Source: Ursus arctos
Taxonomy: Eukaryota > Chordata > Mammalia > Carnivora > Ursidae
Direction: 5' to 3'
Length of the DNA stretch: 64,000 bases
NCBI RefSeq assembly: GCF_023065955.2
Contig: NW_026622786.1
Location: 45,494,938-45,558,937 of the forward strand
In this document: positions 22,563 through 34,432 of the stretch, piece after piece
Layout of the letters: each line of letters begins with the position of its first letter
Position numbering within the stretch: position 1 is the first letter of the stretch
The notes under the pieces: generated by a model
The model's input: the letters and a program-made list of their open reading frames with translations, nothing else
Databases searched by the model: none
Told to the model about the DNA's origin: nothing
Position numbers and translations under genes: made by a program

Positions 22563-22766
22563 TATCTGTGCATGGATTCACGGCTCCCTACATCGTACCT
22601 CAATACTCAGCGCTGGAGATGTTCGTTTGTAGAGATCCAGATGCATCTTCCTGCGTCTCAGGCTGATTTCGTGGGTGTTCAAGATGGTCTGGTAGATATT
22701 CAGCTCGACTCAGGGGACCAGCTGAAAAAGGGGTCCCCTACTCTTCTGCCATCTTTTCTCCTTCTC

Positions 22767-22779
22767 TCCATGTGTTTTA
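22767..22779 (+). repeat. Target-site duplication, right copy
   Basis: TCCATGTGTTTTA, identical to 16592-16604. Confidence 0.92.
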
Positions 22780-23276
22780 AAGTACTGTTGTTGGGTTGGG
22801 CAGTAGAGCTCCCACTTCTGCACCCTAGGTAAGAGGAGACACACTGATTCTCAGCTTTTTTTTTTTCCTTTTGCCTCAGTGTTTGGGAAAAACAAAATTT
22901 AAAACCTTGTAGGAGAGAAATATCTACCTATCCTAGCCCCAATTAAGAATATCCCTTCCTATAATTATTGCTCTCTTTTATTTTTATTTTACAACCTCAT
23001 TTTAAGCCAAAATGCTTTTGATCAATATATTATATGGTAAATTCTAGAAGTTTTCTTCTTAATCCTTTATTACTGATATAGTGCCTGAATATACTAGGAA
23101 TAGTATAACTAGTATAGTGCCTATGTCTGTTCACTGTAAAAGACATTTATAATGCTAGTACCTAAGGATGAGAATATCTAAGCTCTGTCATTCTTTATAA
23201 TGAGGGTAATACTTTACAAATCACTGCATATGCAGATAGTCTGTGATCTACAGCATAATTATAGCCATCCTTTAAG
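22780..23276. other. No gene seen
   Basis: About 500 bp of AT-rich sequence with no repeat or gene I recognise. Confidence 0.5.
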
Positions 23277-23287
23277 AAACTCTTTAT

Positions 23288-23486
23288 AGGGGTGCCTGGA
23301 TGGCTCAGTTAAGTGCCTGACTCTTGATTTCAGCTCAGGGTCATGGTCTCAGGGTCCTGGGATCCATGGAGACAGCATCAGGCTCTGCGCTCAGCAGGGA
23401 GTCTGCTTGAGATTCTCTCTATCCCTCTTCCTCTGCCCCTCCACCCACTCACTCTCTCAAAAAAATAAATAAATCTTAAAAAAAAA
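23288..23486 (+). mobile_element. Can-SINE, older type, sense
   Basis: Head GGGGTGCCTGGATGGCTCAG at the left and AAATAAATAAATCTT plus poly(A) at the right. The flanks CTCTTTAT near 23280-23287 and 23489-23496 are the target duplication. Confidence 0.94.
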
Positions 23487-23499
23487 ACCTCTTTATGAA

Positions 23500-24427
23500 A
23501 AAGTCATATTACTGTATATCTATGTTGCTTGTAATTTATAAGTCCCGAACATTTAAAAAAAAATAACCAACACTATAGCAGATGATTCTCTTGAAGGTAA
23601 AATGAATAGAGAAGGCATCATATAATTTAAAATTTTCTCTAATTTCCGTCCTAGTCATCAGATAGGATTTAGAAATCTAGGAGGGGAAATTCTGGCTCTA
23701 GGCCCTATATCAGAATATCTGGGTCATATTTTCCTTGGCCATTGTGGTGGAGCCTCTCATTGCTCTTTGATAGCTTCTTAGCCTTGTAACTGGACTGTAT
23801 CTTTCCACCCTCTTATGGCAGATGTGGCCATGTAACTGAGGCATGGGCATTTCCACACATGGTTCCTAGTGCATCCCTCCTATTTTTTCCCCCTACTGAT
23901 GGAATGGAGAGGATTCTAAGGACCTTGGGGGTAGGAGGAGGACCAAAGCATAGAGTGGAAGGATATTTTAGGAGAAATATCCATTTTCTTCAGTTTTCCT
24001 AGCCAGAAGAATTGGGGGAGGGTAAAATAATTGTGAAAATGTTCTTCCTGGGTATGGGGTGTTAACAAACGTTTTGGCATATTGGCTCCACTGTTATATG
24101 ATCTTATGAGGGCAGAGAGATATTACCTATACTTTTTTTTCATCTATGTTCTTCATCAAGTTTCTTCTAATGCATCTCTAGATACTGATTTTGTTTCCTT
24201 TTTTAGTTTTTTTTTAGCCATAAAAGAAGAATCATTTGATTTGGTAAAGGTTTTAAGAGTCTCCACTTCACAATCATTTTATTCCCATTTTAAGGTTCTT
24301 AGGAATGGTTATACTTGCCATTGTCTCTGACCTCATCATATGTTCCAAATTTCATTATCATTTCTCCTTTCCGTATATGAAGAATAATTTTCTTCTATTG
24401 ATTAAGCTCACACAAAAAATAATGTAT
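23500..24427. other. No gene seen
   Basis: About 930 bp. The 82-codon plus frame at 24082-24330 is low-complexity and lacks any family resemblance. Confidence 0.5.
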
Positions 24428-24444
24428 AAAATATTCCAAGTGTA

Positions 24445-24640
24445 GGAGCGCCTGGGTGGCACAGCGGTTGAGCGTCTGCCTTCGGCTCCGGGCGTGATCC
24501 CGGCGTTATGGGATCGAGCCCCACATCAGGCTCTTCTGCTATGAGCCTGCTTCTTCCTCTCCCACTCCCCCTGCTTGTGTTCCCTCTCTCACTGGCTGTC
24601 TCTATCTCTGTCGAATAAATAAATAAAATCTTTAAAAAAA
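24445..24640 (+). mobile_element. Can-SINE, young bear-type, sense
   Basis: Head GGAGCGCCTGGGTGGCACAG and the tail AATAAATAAATAAAATCTTT. The target duplication ATATTCCAAGTGTA occurs at 24431-24444 and 24641-24654. Confidence 0.96.
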
Positions 24641-24659
24641 ATATTCCAAGTGTATTGTA

Positions 24660-25448
24660 AAAGTGTATTTAAACACTAGATAACATACTATATATATTAA
24701 ATGTATATTATAGTATAAATTTTAAAAGTAAATTTAAAAATTGAATCTAATGAATGCCTAGTTTTTTTTTTCCCTACTCTTATTCTTCCAGGGTATTTAC
24801 TGTTAATAGTTGAGCATATATTCTGCCAACTGTTTTCTATTCATATACAGATAGTGCTAAGTTTTAAAAGAAGAAGTGTAAATTCCTACCACATTATATA
24901 AAATTTTAAAAACCTAATATTAGTCAAATGTTGTTTTACATAAGCTCTATTTTTTTCTTGATAGACTTTGAAGTTAAAATATTAATTTTAAATTTGCAAA
25001 AGAGTTAATTTTTTGAGCAGAGGTTATAAAAAATTTACATGCCTCCATGTGTAATTTCTGATGGCCTAAGGTGATTCAGAGCAATCAGTGGAACCTGAAT
25101 TAGATTCATAGGTTCATCTTTGTTATGATATTGAAAATGAATATGATGCCTAATTGAATGGTTAAATTGATACTGTTTCAATTAGTAAAATATTTTTGTA
25201 CTTCTAATGTGGTATTTTTTTTCTATTTTTTTCTTATTTTTTTCTCCCTCCTCTTCTCTATTATTAAATCAACAGTACTTGAAATTCTTCACTTAAGGAA
25301 ATTCAGAAATTATATGCATATAAAATTTAAAGCTTTTTTATTGAATTACATTATTACAGAATATATTCTATTTGTATATTATCAATTTTGTGAACTTTTT
25401 AGAACTTATAAATATACCATAGATCTCCTTTTATGTTCTATACATCTT
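24660..25448. other. No gene seen; AT-rich
   Basis: About 790 bp of strongly AT-rich DNA. Parts may be very old LINE-1, but I cannot support a call. The frame at 25158-25454 is hydrophobic low-complexity translation. Confidence 0.4.
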
Positions 25449-25460
25449 TCTTAACAGATT

Positions 25461-25634
25461 TTTAAAGACTTATTTATTTATTTTGAAGGAGAGAGTGAGA
25501 GAGCAGGTGCACATGGGGCAGGGTGGGGGTGGGGGGAAGGGGCAGAGGGAGAGGTTTGATCTTAGGATCCTGAACATGACCTGAGCAGAAATCAAGAGTC
25601 AGACACTTAACCCATTGAGCCACCTAGATGCCCC
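25461..25634 (-). mobile_element. Can-SINE, older diverged copy
   Basis: Minus-strand SINE, T-rich left, head ending GAGCCACCTAGATGCCCC. Flanking repeats TCTTAACAGATTTT (25449) and TCTTAACACATTTT (25635) are the target duplication. Confidence 0.9.
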
Positions 25635-25664
25635 TCTTAACACATTTTTTGTTGATATTTACTT

Positions 25665-25750
25665 TCCCATCCCCTCCCTTCTCTCCTTCCTCCTCCTTCC
25701 TCTTCTTCCTCCTTCTTCTCCTTCTTCCTCCTCCTCTTCCTTCTTCTTTT
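25665..25750 (+). repeat. Polypyrimidine tract
   Basis: About 85 bases almost wholly C and T, in TCC/TTC units. The E/K-rich minus frame at 25659-25904 is a translation of this tract. Confidence 0.95.
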
Positions 25751-25794
25751 TGTTATTACTAGTAATGTTTCTGGGAATTCTTAGAAATGTATTT

Positions 25795-25925
25795 TTATGA
25801 ACATGTGTGTATACATCTGCTGGATATATTTTAAAGGCAAAATTGTTTAAAGGTAGAAATGATAAAATTGGTCTCCAAAACCATTGTGCAATCTTATACT
25901 CCACTGCCTTGTATGATCTAATGAC
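25795..25925 (-). mobile_element. Possible very old LINE-1 ORF2 remnant
   Basis: AAAATTGGTCTCCAAAACCA and its neighbours resemble the antisense 3' ORF2 of L1M elements. The match is short and diverged. Confidence 0.35.
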
Positions 25926-26030
25926 TACTCCGGTAGGTATTTCATGGGCTGTTCGTTGAACTCTATTTCGAAGGCAGATATAGATGTTAGTAACACTAAA
26001 ATTTTGGGACTAATACAACCATTTAGCTCT

Positions 26031-26400
26031 CGACTGAATGTTTGTGTCTTCTCAAATTCATAATTTTAAGCCACAACCCCTGGTGTGATGGTATTTGGAG
26101 ATGGAGCCCTTGGAAGGTAATAAGATTTAGATGAGATCAAGAGGATGGAGCCCCCATGATGGGTGGCTTCTTCTAGTGCCCCTAGAAGAAGAGGAGGACA
26201 CTAGAGACATCTCTTGCTCAACAGGTGAGCAAGAGGTGGCCATATGCAAACCAGAAGGAAGGCTCTTACCAGACATGGAACCTGTCAGCATCTTGATCTT
26301 AGACTTTCTAGCTTCGAGAACTATGCGAAATCAATGTTTGTTGTTTAAGCCACACAGTCTATGGTGTTTTGTTATTGTAGGCTGAACTGACTATGACATA
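26031..26400 (+). mobile_element. MaLR LTR, MLT1/MST-like
   Basis: Blocks in LTR order: TGGTGTGATGGTATTTGGAG, GAGCCCCCATGATGGG, a TCTAGCTTCGAGAACTATG block, then GTTTAAGCCACACAGTCTAT and TTTTGTTATTGTAGGCTGA. Sense, solo, non-coding. Confidence 0.78.
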
Positions 26401-26579
26401 TTCTACTTCCTTTAGTTATTTTGTTTTTTGTGAGCCGACTACATCCCATTCCTTCTTTCAGTTCCATTTACCTGTCATTTGGGGTTTTCAGTATCTTCCT
26501 AGGGGAACTCAATTTTTGGTGCAATGACTTTTACTTATATTATGTCAAGGGTTTGTCAGTTCTTTTGGGATTTCTCACT

Positions 26580-27000
26580 GTTTTATGTGTAACAAACATC
26601 CCTAAAGCCCAGTGGCATAAAACAACCATTAACTATTTATTTCAAGATTAGAGTCAACAGGGTATAGCTTTCATGAACTATAGTAGGTTTGGTTGATGTT
26701 GAGTGGGCTTATTCATGTGTCTGGTGTCAGCTGCTTCAACAGCTGGGGGCTGGCTGGACTAAGACAGCTCAGTTGAGACTATCAGTATGCCTATGTCCTC
26801 CCTCATTATTCCACAGGCTAGTCTGGAGGCAGAGTCCCAACAGCAAGAGGGGAAGTGCTTAAACTTGTTGAGTCCTGGGCCTCACACAACATTGTTTCCA
26901 CTACATTTGATTGACCAGAGCAATTTGTAAGGCTAGCCAAGATTTAAGGGGTGGGGAATAGATGCCAACTCCTGATAAGATGAGCTTCAAAAAATGGAAG
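26580..27000 (-). mobile_element. MLT1-type MaLR LTR, antisense, diverged
   Basis: GTAACAAACATCCCTAAAGC followed by AGTGGCATAAAACAACCATT is the reverse complement of the common MLT1 3' end (…TTTTAAGCCACT…GTTAC). The following CAGCTGGGGGCTGGCTGG-type stretch also fits older MLT1 forms. Confidence 0.6.
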
Positions 27001-27009
27001 CCAGTATGC

Positions 27010-27945
27010 AATATACTATAGAATCCATCTATACTGTTTCTTGCTGTTCCTTTTATGATTTTGAGCTGCCTTGCGTCTTGTTGAAACCAATCCTTTTCAC
27101 TCCATCTGCACTATAAACCCAGTTAACACAGGCTTGACTTTTCTTTTCCTTGCTAGCTATTTAATGGTCCCCTTTTTTCAATTTTTATATATAGTTTTCT
27201 GATTTGTAAATGCCTCTTTGTTTCATTAAAATAGAGGTTTTGCTTCTGTTTCTTTCCCTTAGGTTGAGAAAGCAAAGAGAATCATCTTTATTATCTTGAA
27301 ATTGAAAGTGGGCAGCAAGTTCTCAATATGACTGGAAATAGTAAGTCCTTACTCCATCTTTTTACTGCACCTATTTTCAAAATTGTCTGAGGTCAAATCA
27401 AGGCTTTCCTTGAGAGTTTAAATTTACACTCCAATCCCTTTTCTCATGTTGCCATTTTTGTATATAATGTTGAGAAGCAGTATCCAAAACAAGCTGGCTG
27501 AAACAAATTATCTTACAATTCTATGTGATAGCTTGCAGTGACTTTCAGTCTCTTTTTTAGAGTAGAAAATGACATATTGCATTATGTCACAGTTAGTGTA
27601 AGATTAGGCAGCTCTAACAAATAATAAATATTTATTTCACTCTTGTAATCATCTAAGTAGAGTGCCATTCAAAGTTGTAGGTTCCTACTGTCTTATTTCT
27701 TTGCTGTCTTGAAGGGCATTGTTTTTATTTGATGGGTTAAGTTGAGTCACAGGACTGTCCATGAGTATGTAGCAGTTGTCTGCAGGATGTTATGAGAAAG
27801 GCCTAGAAATGCACACATCATCTCTCTTCATATTTCATTGTCTAGGATGTAATCACATGCCCCCATTAAGTTGCAGGGAAGGCTGTGATGGAGAGACTAA
27901 CTGGACAACCGTATCCTAGCAATTCTTCCTTACTCAGGATGGAAA
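27010..27945. other. No gene seen
   Basis: About 940 bp. A weak similarity to MLT1-type antisense sequence around 27590-27900 is possible. No exon is supported. Confidence 0.4.
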
Positions 27946-27950
27946 AGTAT

Positions 27951-28480
27951 TCCAGTTATTATTGCTTTGTAATGAACCACTGTAAACTTCGTGGCACAAA
28001 ACAGCATTTTATTATGCTCACAAATTCTGTAGATCATTAAAGCGGAAGGGATAAGCTAAAGGAAAAGCCACCCTATGGTCCACAGTGTCTGAGACTTCAG
28101 TAGGGTGGACTGAAATGTTTGCAGGTGACTTGAGAGGGAGGCTGAAGCAGCTGAAGCTAGAGGATCTATTTCTAACATGACCTTTGAGTCCCATGTCTGA
28201 TACCTGGGCTAGGAGGACTCTGACTGGGATCACATGATACTGTTCACAGGAGTGCCCACATGTGACCTGTCCATATTACTTGAGCCTCTCACAGCATATC
28301 AATTAGGTTCCAGGTGGGAGTATCCTGAGAGTGATTGTCGTAAGAGAATCAGGCAGAAGCTACGTGGCCTTTTCTGACCTAGTGTTAGAAGGCATGTGGC
28401 ATCACTTCCTCTAGTCTATGGGTTGCAAGCAAGTCATAAGGATAGCCCAGAGTCAGTGGGAGAGACATAAGACTCTACCA
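27951..28480 (-). mobile_element. MLT1-type MaLR LTR, antisense
   Basis: Starts TTATTATTGCTTTGTAATGA and GTGGCACAAAACAGCATTTT, the reversed MLT1 3' end, and runs to GCAAGCAAGTCATAAGGATA, matching in reverse the 5' part of the same LTR class seen in sense at 50190-50790. Confidence 0.68.
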
Positions 28481-28839
28481 CTTGTTTCAAGTGTGGCAAT
28501 GTCACACTGTAGGAGAGAATATGCGATGGAACATATTGTGAACATCATTAGAAAAAGAAAATTGCCACACAAAACACTAGATTTTTGCAAATGTCAAGTA
28601 AACTCAACTATAATCTACATTTAAAGACGAGTAAGCAGAATATACAACACAAAGCCGATTGAAGTAAACAGCCAACACATCAGAAGCTCGAAAAAGTTGA
28701 AGAAAATTATTCTTCCTTGTAACCTACATTCCCTTTGAAAAACTCACTCCTCTCAGTTTTCCAAAAACAACATGCACTTTTCAAGTTTTTTGCCTTTACT
28801 CATGCAGTCTCTCAGTTTGAAGTTATCTTCCCTACATTA

Positions 28840-29105
28840 TTTATTGAAATCCTTCAAAAGAGACTTAAATATTATCTCCTTAAAAAAGCTGTCACTGACA
28901 CTGATCTCTCCAACGGCAATTAATCATTCCCTCTCTGATTGCCATGTTATATTCAACTTCTATTTAGCACTTACTCTATCCTACTTTTATTATGATTACA
29001 TATTTATAGACACAATTTCTCCATTAGTCTGTATGGTCCTCCAGAGATACATCTTATCTGTGTTCACTTTTGTTTTCTCACAAGGCTTTGATTACCACCG
29101 ATTGC
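28840..29105 (+). repeat. L2-like fragment, sense
   Basis: CAAAAGAGACTTAAATATTA, then ATCTCCTTAAAAAAGCTGTC and a CACTTACTCTATCCTACT stretch follow the order of the L2 3' region. Diverged. The two overlapping plus frames here have no other meaning. Confidence 0.55.
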
Positions 29106-29114
29106 TTTATTAAT

Positions 29115-30960
29115 CACCATAATAAATTGTGATGCAAATGGTTATAAGTTAAATAAACATATATATTTTATATGTTAATCCATTAGTAGGCCTACCTCTA
29201 ATTTATGTGTGATCTCTTGTATGATTGGAAAAAGTTAGAAGTGGACACAGTGATGCAAACAGAGGAAGATTTTGGAAAATGGAGGGAATTCAGGTCTTGA
29301 TATTTTAACATATTCTAAGGAGAAGAAATGTGTATTTTCCCTCTGGTCCAATCAGTCCCAATATGAATGAGAGCAATATTTCATAAAAGCTTCCTTATTA
29401 GGTCTATTCAGTCCTGACTTCTTAGTGATTAGACAGTTAATAGCTTCTTAGCCACATCTGGAAATTCAGAAAGAATTAAATCTCTATCCTCATTAGGTTC
29501 TTATGCTCCCAGATGCTGTGGTGTTTTCTTACAGTTTTGGTTCTGGCATTAGATACAACAATCCGCATCAAAGGCCAAGGCCTCTGTTAACATCCCTTCC
29601 ATCTGGAGCCCCAATGAGATTTTACTTTGTCTTGTGAATCGTAACCCAGACGTTCATTCTTTGCTTCAGGTTGATTTAATAGATCGTCCTCCATTACTAC
29701 CGGCCAGACTGTGGCTACAGCTGGCTACAGCAGAGCTGTAACCACTTCTGGTTAATGTCACCCTGAAGTCAGGATGAACCAAGATCAGATAGTAGCCACA
29801 GCCTTCTTTGTTAATTTATCTCAACCACTCTGTGGGCCCCTGAAAATAACTAATTATTGAAACTTTTCTTCCTTTGCAAGCTAGAGATAAATGCATTGAT
29901 TCATCTCTCAGGGGTTGTTGAATGGTTTAACTAGGACTATAAAGGATATAAAAAATGTAATTCGATGCTATATTAGGTGTTGTTAGCAACATATTACTAA
30001 TTCCATGAGTCATCACATTCTACCACACATCTTAGTTATTCTTTGCTTTGATAATGATATTTTTTTCACGCCCACATTACGTTCAATTTTGGAATCTTCA
30101 TGCCTGTTCACTACTCCTGGGCAAATAGTGATCATGTGTCATGTTTCCTTTTCTTTAGTTTATAATGACTTAGATGATTCCCCTAAAATAAAGCATTTTA
30201 ACTGTTATTCATCCCAGCTATGCTGTAAAATGCAGTTTTTCATCCAAACTTTTGACAAAAATGAATTGCTGATTTTAGAAAAAATCTATAAAACTCATGC
30301 TTATAAATTCTTTTAGAATAAAAAGACATTTCTCTGGTCATGTATAAATTATAAGTGTCCACTCTCTAGTTAAATGTTGAAAATATACCATGGGTTTTGA
30401 TAAATCCTTAAGTAGGTACTATTATTTTCTATGTATTAAAAGTTGACTTTTTTCATAGCAAAGTCTGTGCTGACTGTCTTGTTGTTTAATTTCTGTCCTT
30501 TTCAGTTCCTCATGATTTGACTTGGGACCTGAGTAAATATAATCATGTTTTATAGATTCTGAGCATCACATCTGAAATTAGAATGAATCTTACAATCACT
30601 GTTATGTTACAGCTGTTGTTGGTCATTTGACAGCTGTGGCATGGCGTGTTAACTTGAGCATATTTATCATACAGTCATCACATCAGTAGAGTTTGTATAT
30701 TTCTCCCAATAACTTCTTTGGAGTTTAGTTGACATTTAAAATAGCTTTAAGAAGTTTGCAATGACTCAATATTTTAACAAAGGTTATGTTATATTGAAAG
30801 GTTATGTTATATATTGAAAGTTCCCAGAAGAGTGCCATGTAATATTAATTTCATATGATTGAAAGAAATATTTGTCTTTAGAGAAATGATCACAATTCTA
30901 CATTTCCTTGCAAAGTGACTCACAAATGCTTTAGGATACCCAAGGGGGGGAAATATTGTG
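29115..30960. other. No gene seen; repeat-poor
   Basis: About 1.85 kb with no recognisable repeat. The plus frame at 30005-30316 (103 codons) has no domain, and its composition is like the surroundings. Confidence 0.5.
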
Positions 30961-30974
30961 TGTCGCAATGCACC

Positions 30975-31816
30975 TCCTTTTATTTTTAATTTAATTTAAT
31001 TTTTATTGAAATAATGTATTAATTTTAGGTAAACGACATAATGATTTGGTTTGTACGTATATTACAATAAGATTACCACAAGTTTAGTTAATATCCATTA
31101 CCATACTAGTTATAATTTACTTTTGCTTGTGATGAGAACTTTTAAGATCCACTCTCTTAACCATTTTCAAACATACAATACAGTCTTGTTAACTGCAGTC
31201 ACCATGTTGTATATCACCTCCCCAAGACTTATAACTGGAAATTTATATCTTTTGAGTGCTTTCACCCCTGTTGCCCACCTCTCAATCCCTGACTTTGGCA
31301 ACGACCGATCTCTTTTCTTTACCTACGTGTGTGTTTTTGTTGGACTTACTTGTTTTTAGATTCCACAAAAATGTGAGATCATACAGTATTTGTCTTTTGC
31401 TGTCTGACTTATTTCGCCTCGCATAAAGCCCTTAAGTTCCATCCCTGTTATCAAAAATGACAGGATTTCCTTGTTTGTTTTCTTATTAATGGCTGAATAC
31501 TATTTCATTGTACATATACTACAGGTTCTTTACCCAGTTTCCCATGAATGCAAAGTTCGGTGTTCTCGCATCTTGGCTATTGTAAATAATGCTGCAGGGA
31601 ACATGAGGGTGCTGATATCTTTTTAAGAGTGATTTCATTTTCTTCAGTTAAATATCCAGAAGTGGGATGACTGGTCATATGGGAGTTCTGTTTTTAATTT
31701 TTGAGGAGCCTCCATGTTGTTTTTCATAGTAATTACAGCAATTTACATTCCCACCAACACTGCACAAGGTTCTCTTTTCTCCACATACTTGCCAACACTT
31801 GTTATTCCTTGTGGAA

Positions 31817-31847
<31 letters not shown>

Positions 31848-32270
31848 TTGTTTTTGTTTTTGTTTTTTTTTTTGTTTTTGTTTTTTTTTGATAATAGATA
31901 TGAGGTGATATTTCATTGTAGTTCTGATTTGCATTTCCCTGATGATTAATGGTGCTGGGCACCTTTTTATGTACCTTTGGCGATACATATGTCTTCTTGG
32001 AAGAATGTTCAGAACTTCTGCCCAGTTTTAAGTGGATTTTTTAAAATGAGCTGTATAAGTTCTTTATGTATCTTGGATATTAACCCCTTATGAGATATAT
32101 AGTTTATAAATATTTTTTCCCATCCTGTAGGTTGCCTTCCATCGATAGTTTCCTATGCTATACAGAAGCTTTTTAGTTAGTTTCTCAGTTCTATTTGATT
32201 TGTAAATAGATGAGGCTTTGTTACATTTTGTTGCTGGGATCCATGCAAAAAGATCATCTACCATGTATTA
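30975..32270 (-). mobile_element. Old LINE-1 3' fragment (L1MA/L1MB-like)
   Basis: Antisense 3'UTR from about 30975 (TTTTTATTGAAATAATGTAT), then the antisense ORF2 C-terminal region with GCTATTGTAAATAATGCTGC, ATTCCCACCAACACTGC and TTCTTTATGTATCTTGGATA. It fades out by about 32270. All frames are broken. Confidence 0.85.
31815..31892 (+). repeat. (TTTTTG)n-like low-complexity tract
   Basis: T and G only, in units of GTTTT and GTTTTT. It has replaced or expanded within the LINE-1 ORF2 region. The K/T-rich and F-rich frames at 31675-31988 are its translations. Confidence 0.93.
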
Positions 32271-32274
32271 AGAA

Positions 32275-32680
32275 AAAATTGAAGGCAGGAGAAATTGATA
32301 ATCCCATGGAGCTGATGAAAAATTTCAAAGCAGTGTGAGGCTGGAATGATCAATTCATGCATTGTACAGGGTTATGTTGATATGGCCTCCTATTCCACGT
32401 TGTCAGGAGCTTCCTGTTGACTTTAAACAAAAACTGGTTAACTTCTGGTGACATGTAATTCAGTGAAAAAGATAATGAAATATTATGTTATAGTTGAGTG
32501 GTTTTTTTTCTTAGAGGTACATAAAATAATGACATCTTACATTAGATGGCATCTAGATTTAATGAATTATAGCAATACAATTATACTGATAAATAGAGAA
32601 AAAAGAAATTAAAGCAAGATTTTTATAAAGCTATTTTTAAGATACCATTTTTATTTTGTTTCTAATTTCCAATAATATTA
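32275..32680. other. No gene seen
   Basis: About 400 bp, AT-rich, nothing recognised. Confidence 0.5.
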
Positions 32681-32885
32681 TAATCACCATTATTGTGTGC
32701 TATCAGCTAAACCATTGTGCTCATCACTTCTACTCATTATTTCTTTTATTATTTGTATCTGCTCTGTAAGGCAAATTTTACTATCCACATTTTGTAGATT
32801 AAAAATCTGCTTGGAGAAGGCCTATAGTTTGAAAGTGGCAGAGCCAGAGTGGGGACCAAAACCTGTGCTCTTATTATATTTCTCT
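32680..32885 (-). repeat. MIR fragment, antisense
   Basis: AAATTTTACTATCCACATTT, GTAGATTAAAAATCTGCTTG and GTGGCAGAGCCAGAGTGGGG follow the reversed MIR order. Diverged. Confidence 0.65.
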
Positions 32886-32901
32886 CAATCAATTCATTAA
32901 T

Positions 32902-33096
32902 GATTTTTTTGAAGATTTTATTTATTTATTTATGAGAAAGAGAGATAGCAAGATGACGAGCAGCGGGGAGGGGTAGAGGGAGAAGCAGACTTCCCGCTGA
33001 GCAGGGAGCCCAATGCGGGGCTGGATCCCAGGATCCTAGGATCATGACCTGAGCTGAAGGCAGACACTTAACTGACTGAGCCACCCAAGCGCCCTT
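32902..33096 (-). mobile_element. Can-SINE, older type
   Basis: Minus-strand SINE: GAAGATTTTATTTATTTATT at the left, GAGCCACCCAAGCGCCC at the right. I could not find a convincing target duplication. Confidence 0.92.
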
Positions 33097-33099
33097 TTA

Positions 33100-33880
33100 A
33101 GGAAGTATTCCTTGTTTCCTCTGACCTGAAAGCCTACCAATAGTACACCTATTCAGAGAAAGCTAGTTTCCAGACTTTACTGCACATGTTGCTTTAGGTC
33201 TTTAATCATTAAAGTCTAATTAGCTTCCAATGCTGGTCAACTCCCTGTTTGCTCTCAGATCCATGTTCTACCCTTCCACTGCTTTCTTGTACATTATAAG
33301 ACTCAACATTTACCATTCTCATTTCCCATTGATTCCCAGGGAAGCTGAGACAGAAGACTGGGGGTGCATGATGAGGGGAGAAACCAGATGTTTATTCCCT
33401 TTTCCCTCTACTTATTCAGGCAGCAGGTAGTTTCCTCCATGCCTCCAGCACAGCTGGGCAGCCTGGCTCTGGGCTCTGATCATACTGTGTCCTTGCTTGT
33501 CCTTTCCACCCTAAGGGTATAACTCTTTCCTGATATTGCTAATCTCTGTTGTCTTACTGTGCTTGATTCATTTCTCAGTTTTTCTATCTCTTGTATAACT
33601 ACTTTCTTGTATTGGATTCTTTGTTTGAAAAACCTGGAGTTATTTCAATGAAACAAACCTATTAATTGACTTAATATATTTACTAAAGACTTTCTTTAAA
33701 AGACAGTAGGTCCTCTTATTATTGGATATACTTGTTCTAGATTACTACTGGGCATATACTCAAAGAGAAAAAGTGACAACTTTAGCTTACTACACCTATA
33801 ACTAATTTGCTCAGTCACGGAGATCTTAGCACTTTGCTGTCTTCCTTTTTCTTTTTCTCTTCAATTACATACAGAAATGT
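33100..33880. other. No gene seen
   Basis: About 780 bp. The short frame at 33230-33430 has no domain. The right end grades into old LINE-1. Confidence 0.45.
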
Positions 33881-34015
33881 GCCTATCCATGTATCTGGAT
33901 ATATAATGAATAAATATATGATTCATATTTTTAACTCTTTAGTTTTGGTAAGTTGTATTTTTCAAGGAATGTGTCCATTTTATTCATGTTTTCAAGTTTA
34001 TAAAAATTATACATA

Positions 34016-34198
34016 GGGGTACCTGGGTGGCTCGGTCGGTTGTGTCTGACTCTTGGTTTTGGCTGGGGTCATGAACTTGGGGTTCTGGGATCAACCCCTG
34101 GGTCAGGCTCCATGCTCAGCGGGGAGTTTGCTTGAAAATTGTCTCCCTTTGCTCCTCCCCCACTCTCTCTCTCTTCTGTCTAATAAATAAATCTTTAA
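34016..34198 (+). mobile_element. Can-SINE, older type, sense
   Basis: Head GGGGTACCTGGGTGGCTCGG and tail TAATAAATAAATCTTT. The target duplication AAAAATTATACATA at 34002-34015 reappears as AAAAATTATGCATA at 34198-34211. Confidence 0.95.
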
Positions 34199-34432
34199 AA
34201 AATTATGCATAATATCCTATTAACTTTTAGTATCTCTGGGATCTGTAGTGATAGACTTCTTTCTTTTGAAATTCGTAACTTATTTCTTCTGTCTTTTCTC
34301 CTGATTGAACTATTATTCTGCAGTCAACTAACTTTTGACTGATCTCTATTTTATAATGTGTTTTTTATTTTATTAATTACTTATGTTTTCTTTTCATTTC
34401 CTGTATTCTATTTTATTTGGGTTTAATTTACT

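Larger units (their letters stand above)
16605..22766 (-). mobile_element. Near-complete carnivore LINE-1 (about 6.16 kb)
   Basis: On the minus strand the order is 5'UTR (21687-22766), ORF1 (20784-21686), a 72-bp gap, ORF2 (16894-20711), 3'UTR and a short A-rich tail (16605-16893). A 13-bp target duplication flanks it. The 5' end carries AAGATGGC a few bases in, as expected of an untruncated LINE-1. Frameshifts and stops make it inactive. It has no 5' inversion and no sign of 3' transduction. Confidence 0.93.
21687..22766 (-). promoter_or_regulatory. LINE-1 5'UTR / internal promoter, CpG-rich
   Basis: About 1.08 kb upstream of ORF1, richer in G, C and CpG than anything else in the window. 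The transcript-sense start is GAGAAGGAGAAAAGATGGC; AAGATGGC (plus-strand 22748-22755) matches the YY1 core known near the start of human LINE-1. Tandem 75-bp units lie at 22206-22470. Confidence 0.8.

Noticed and set aside
31675..31988. Frames rich in KTK or in F and C
   Set aside because: Translations of a T/G low-complexity run within old LINE-1.
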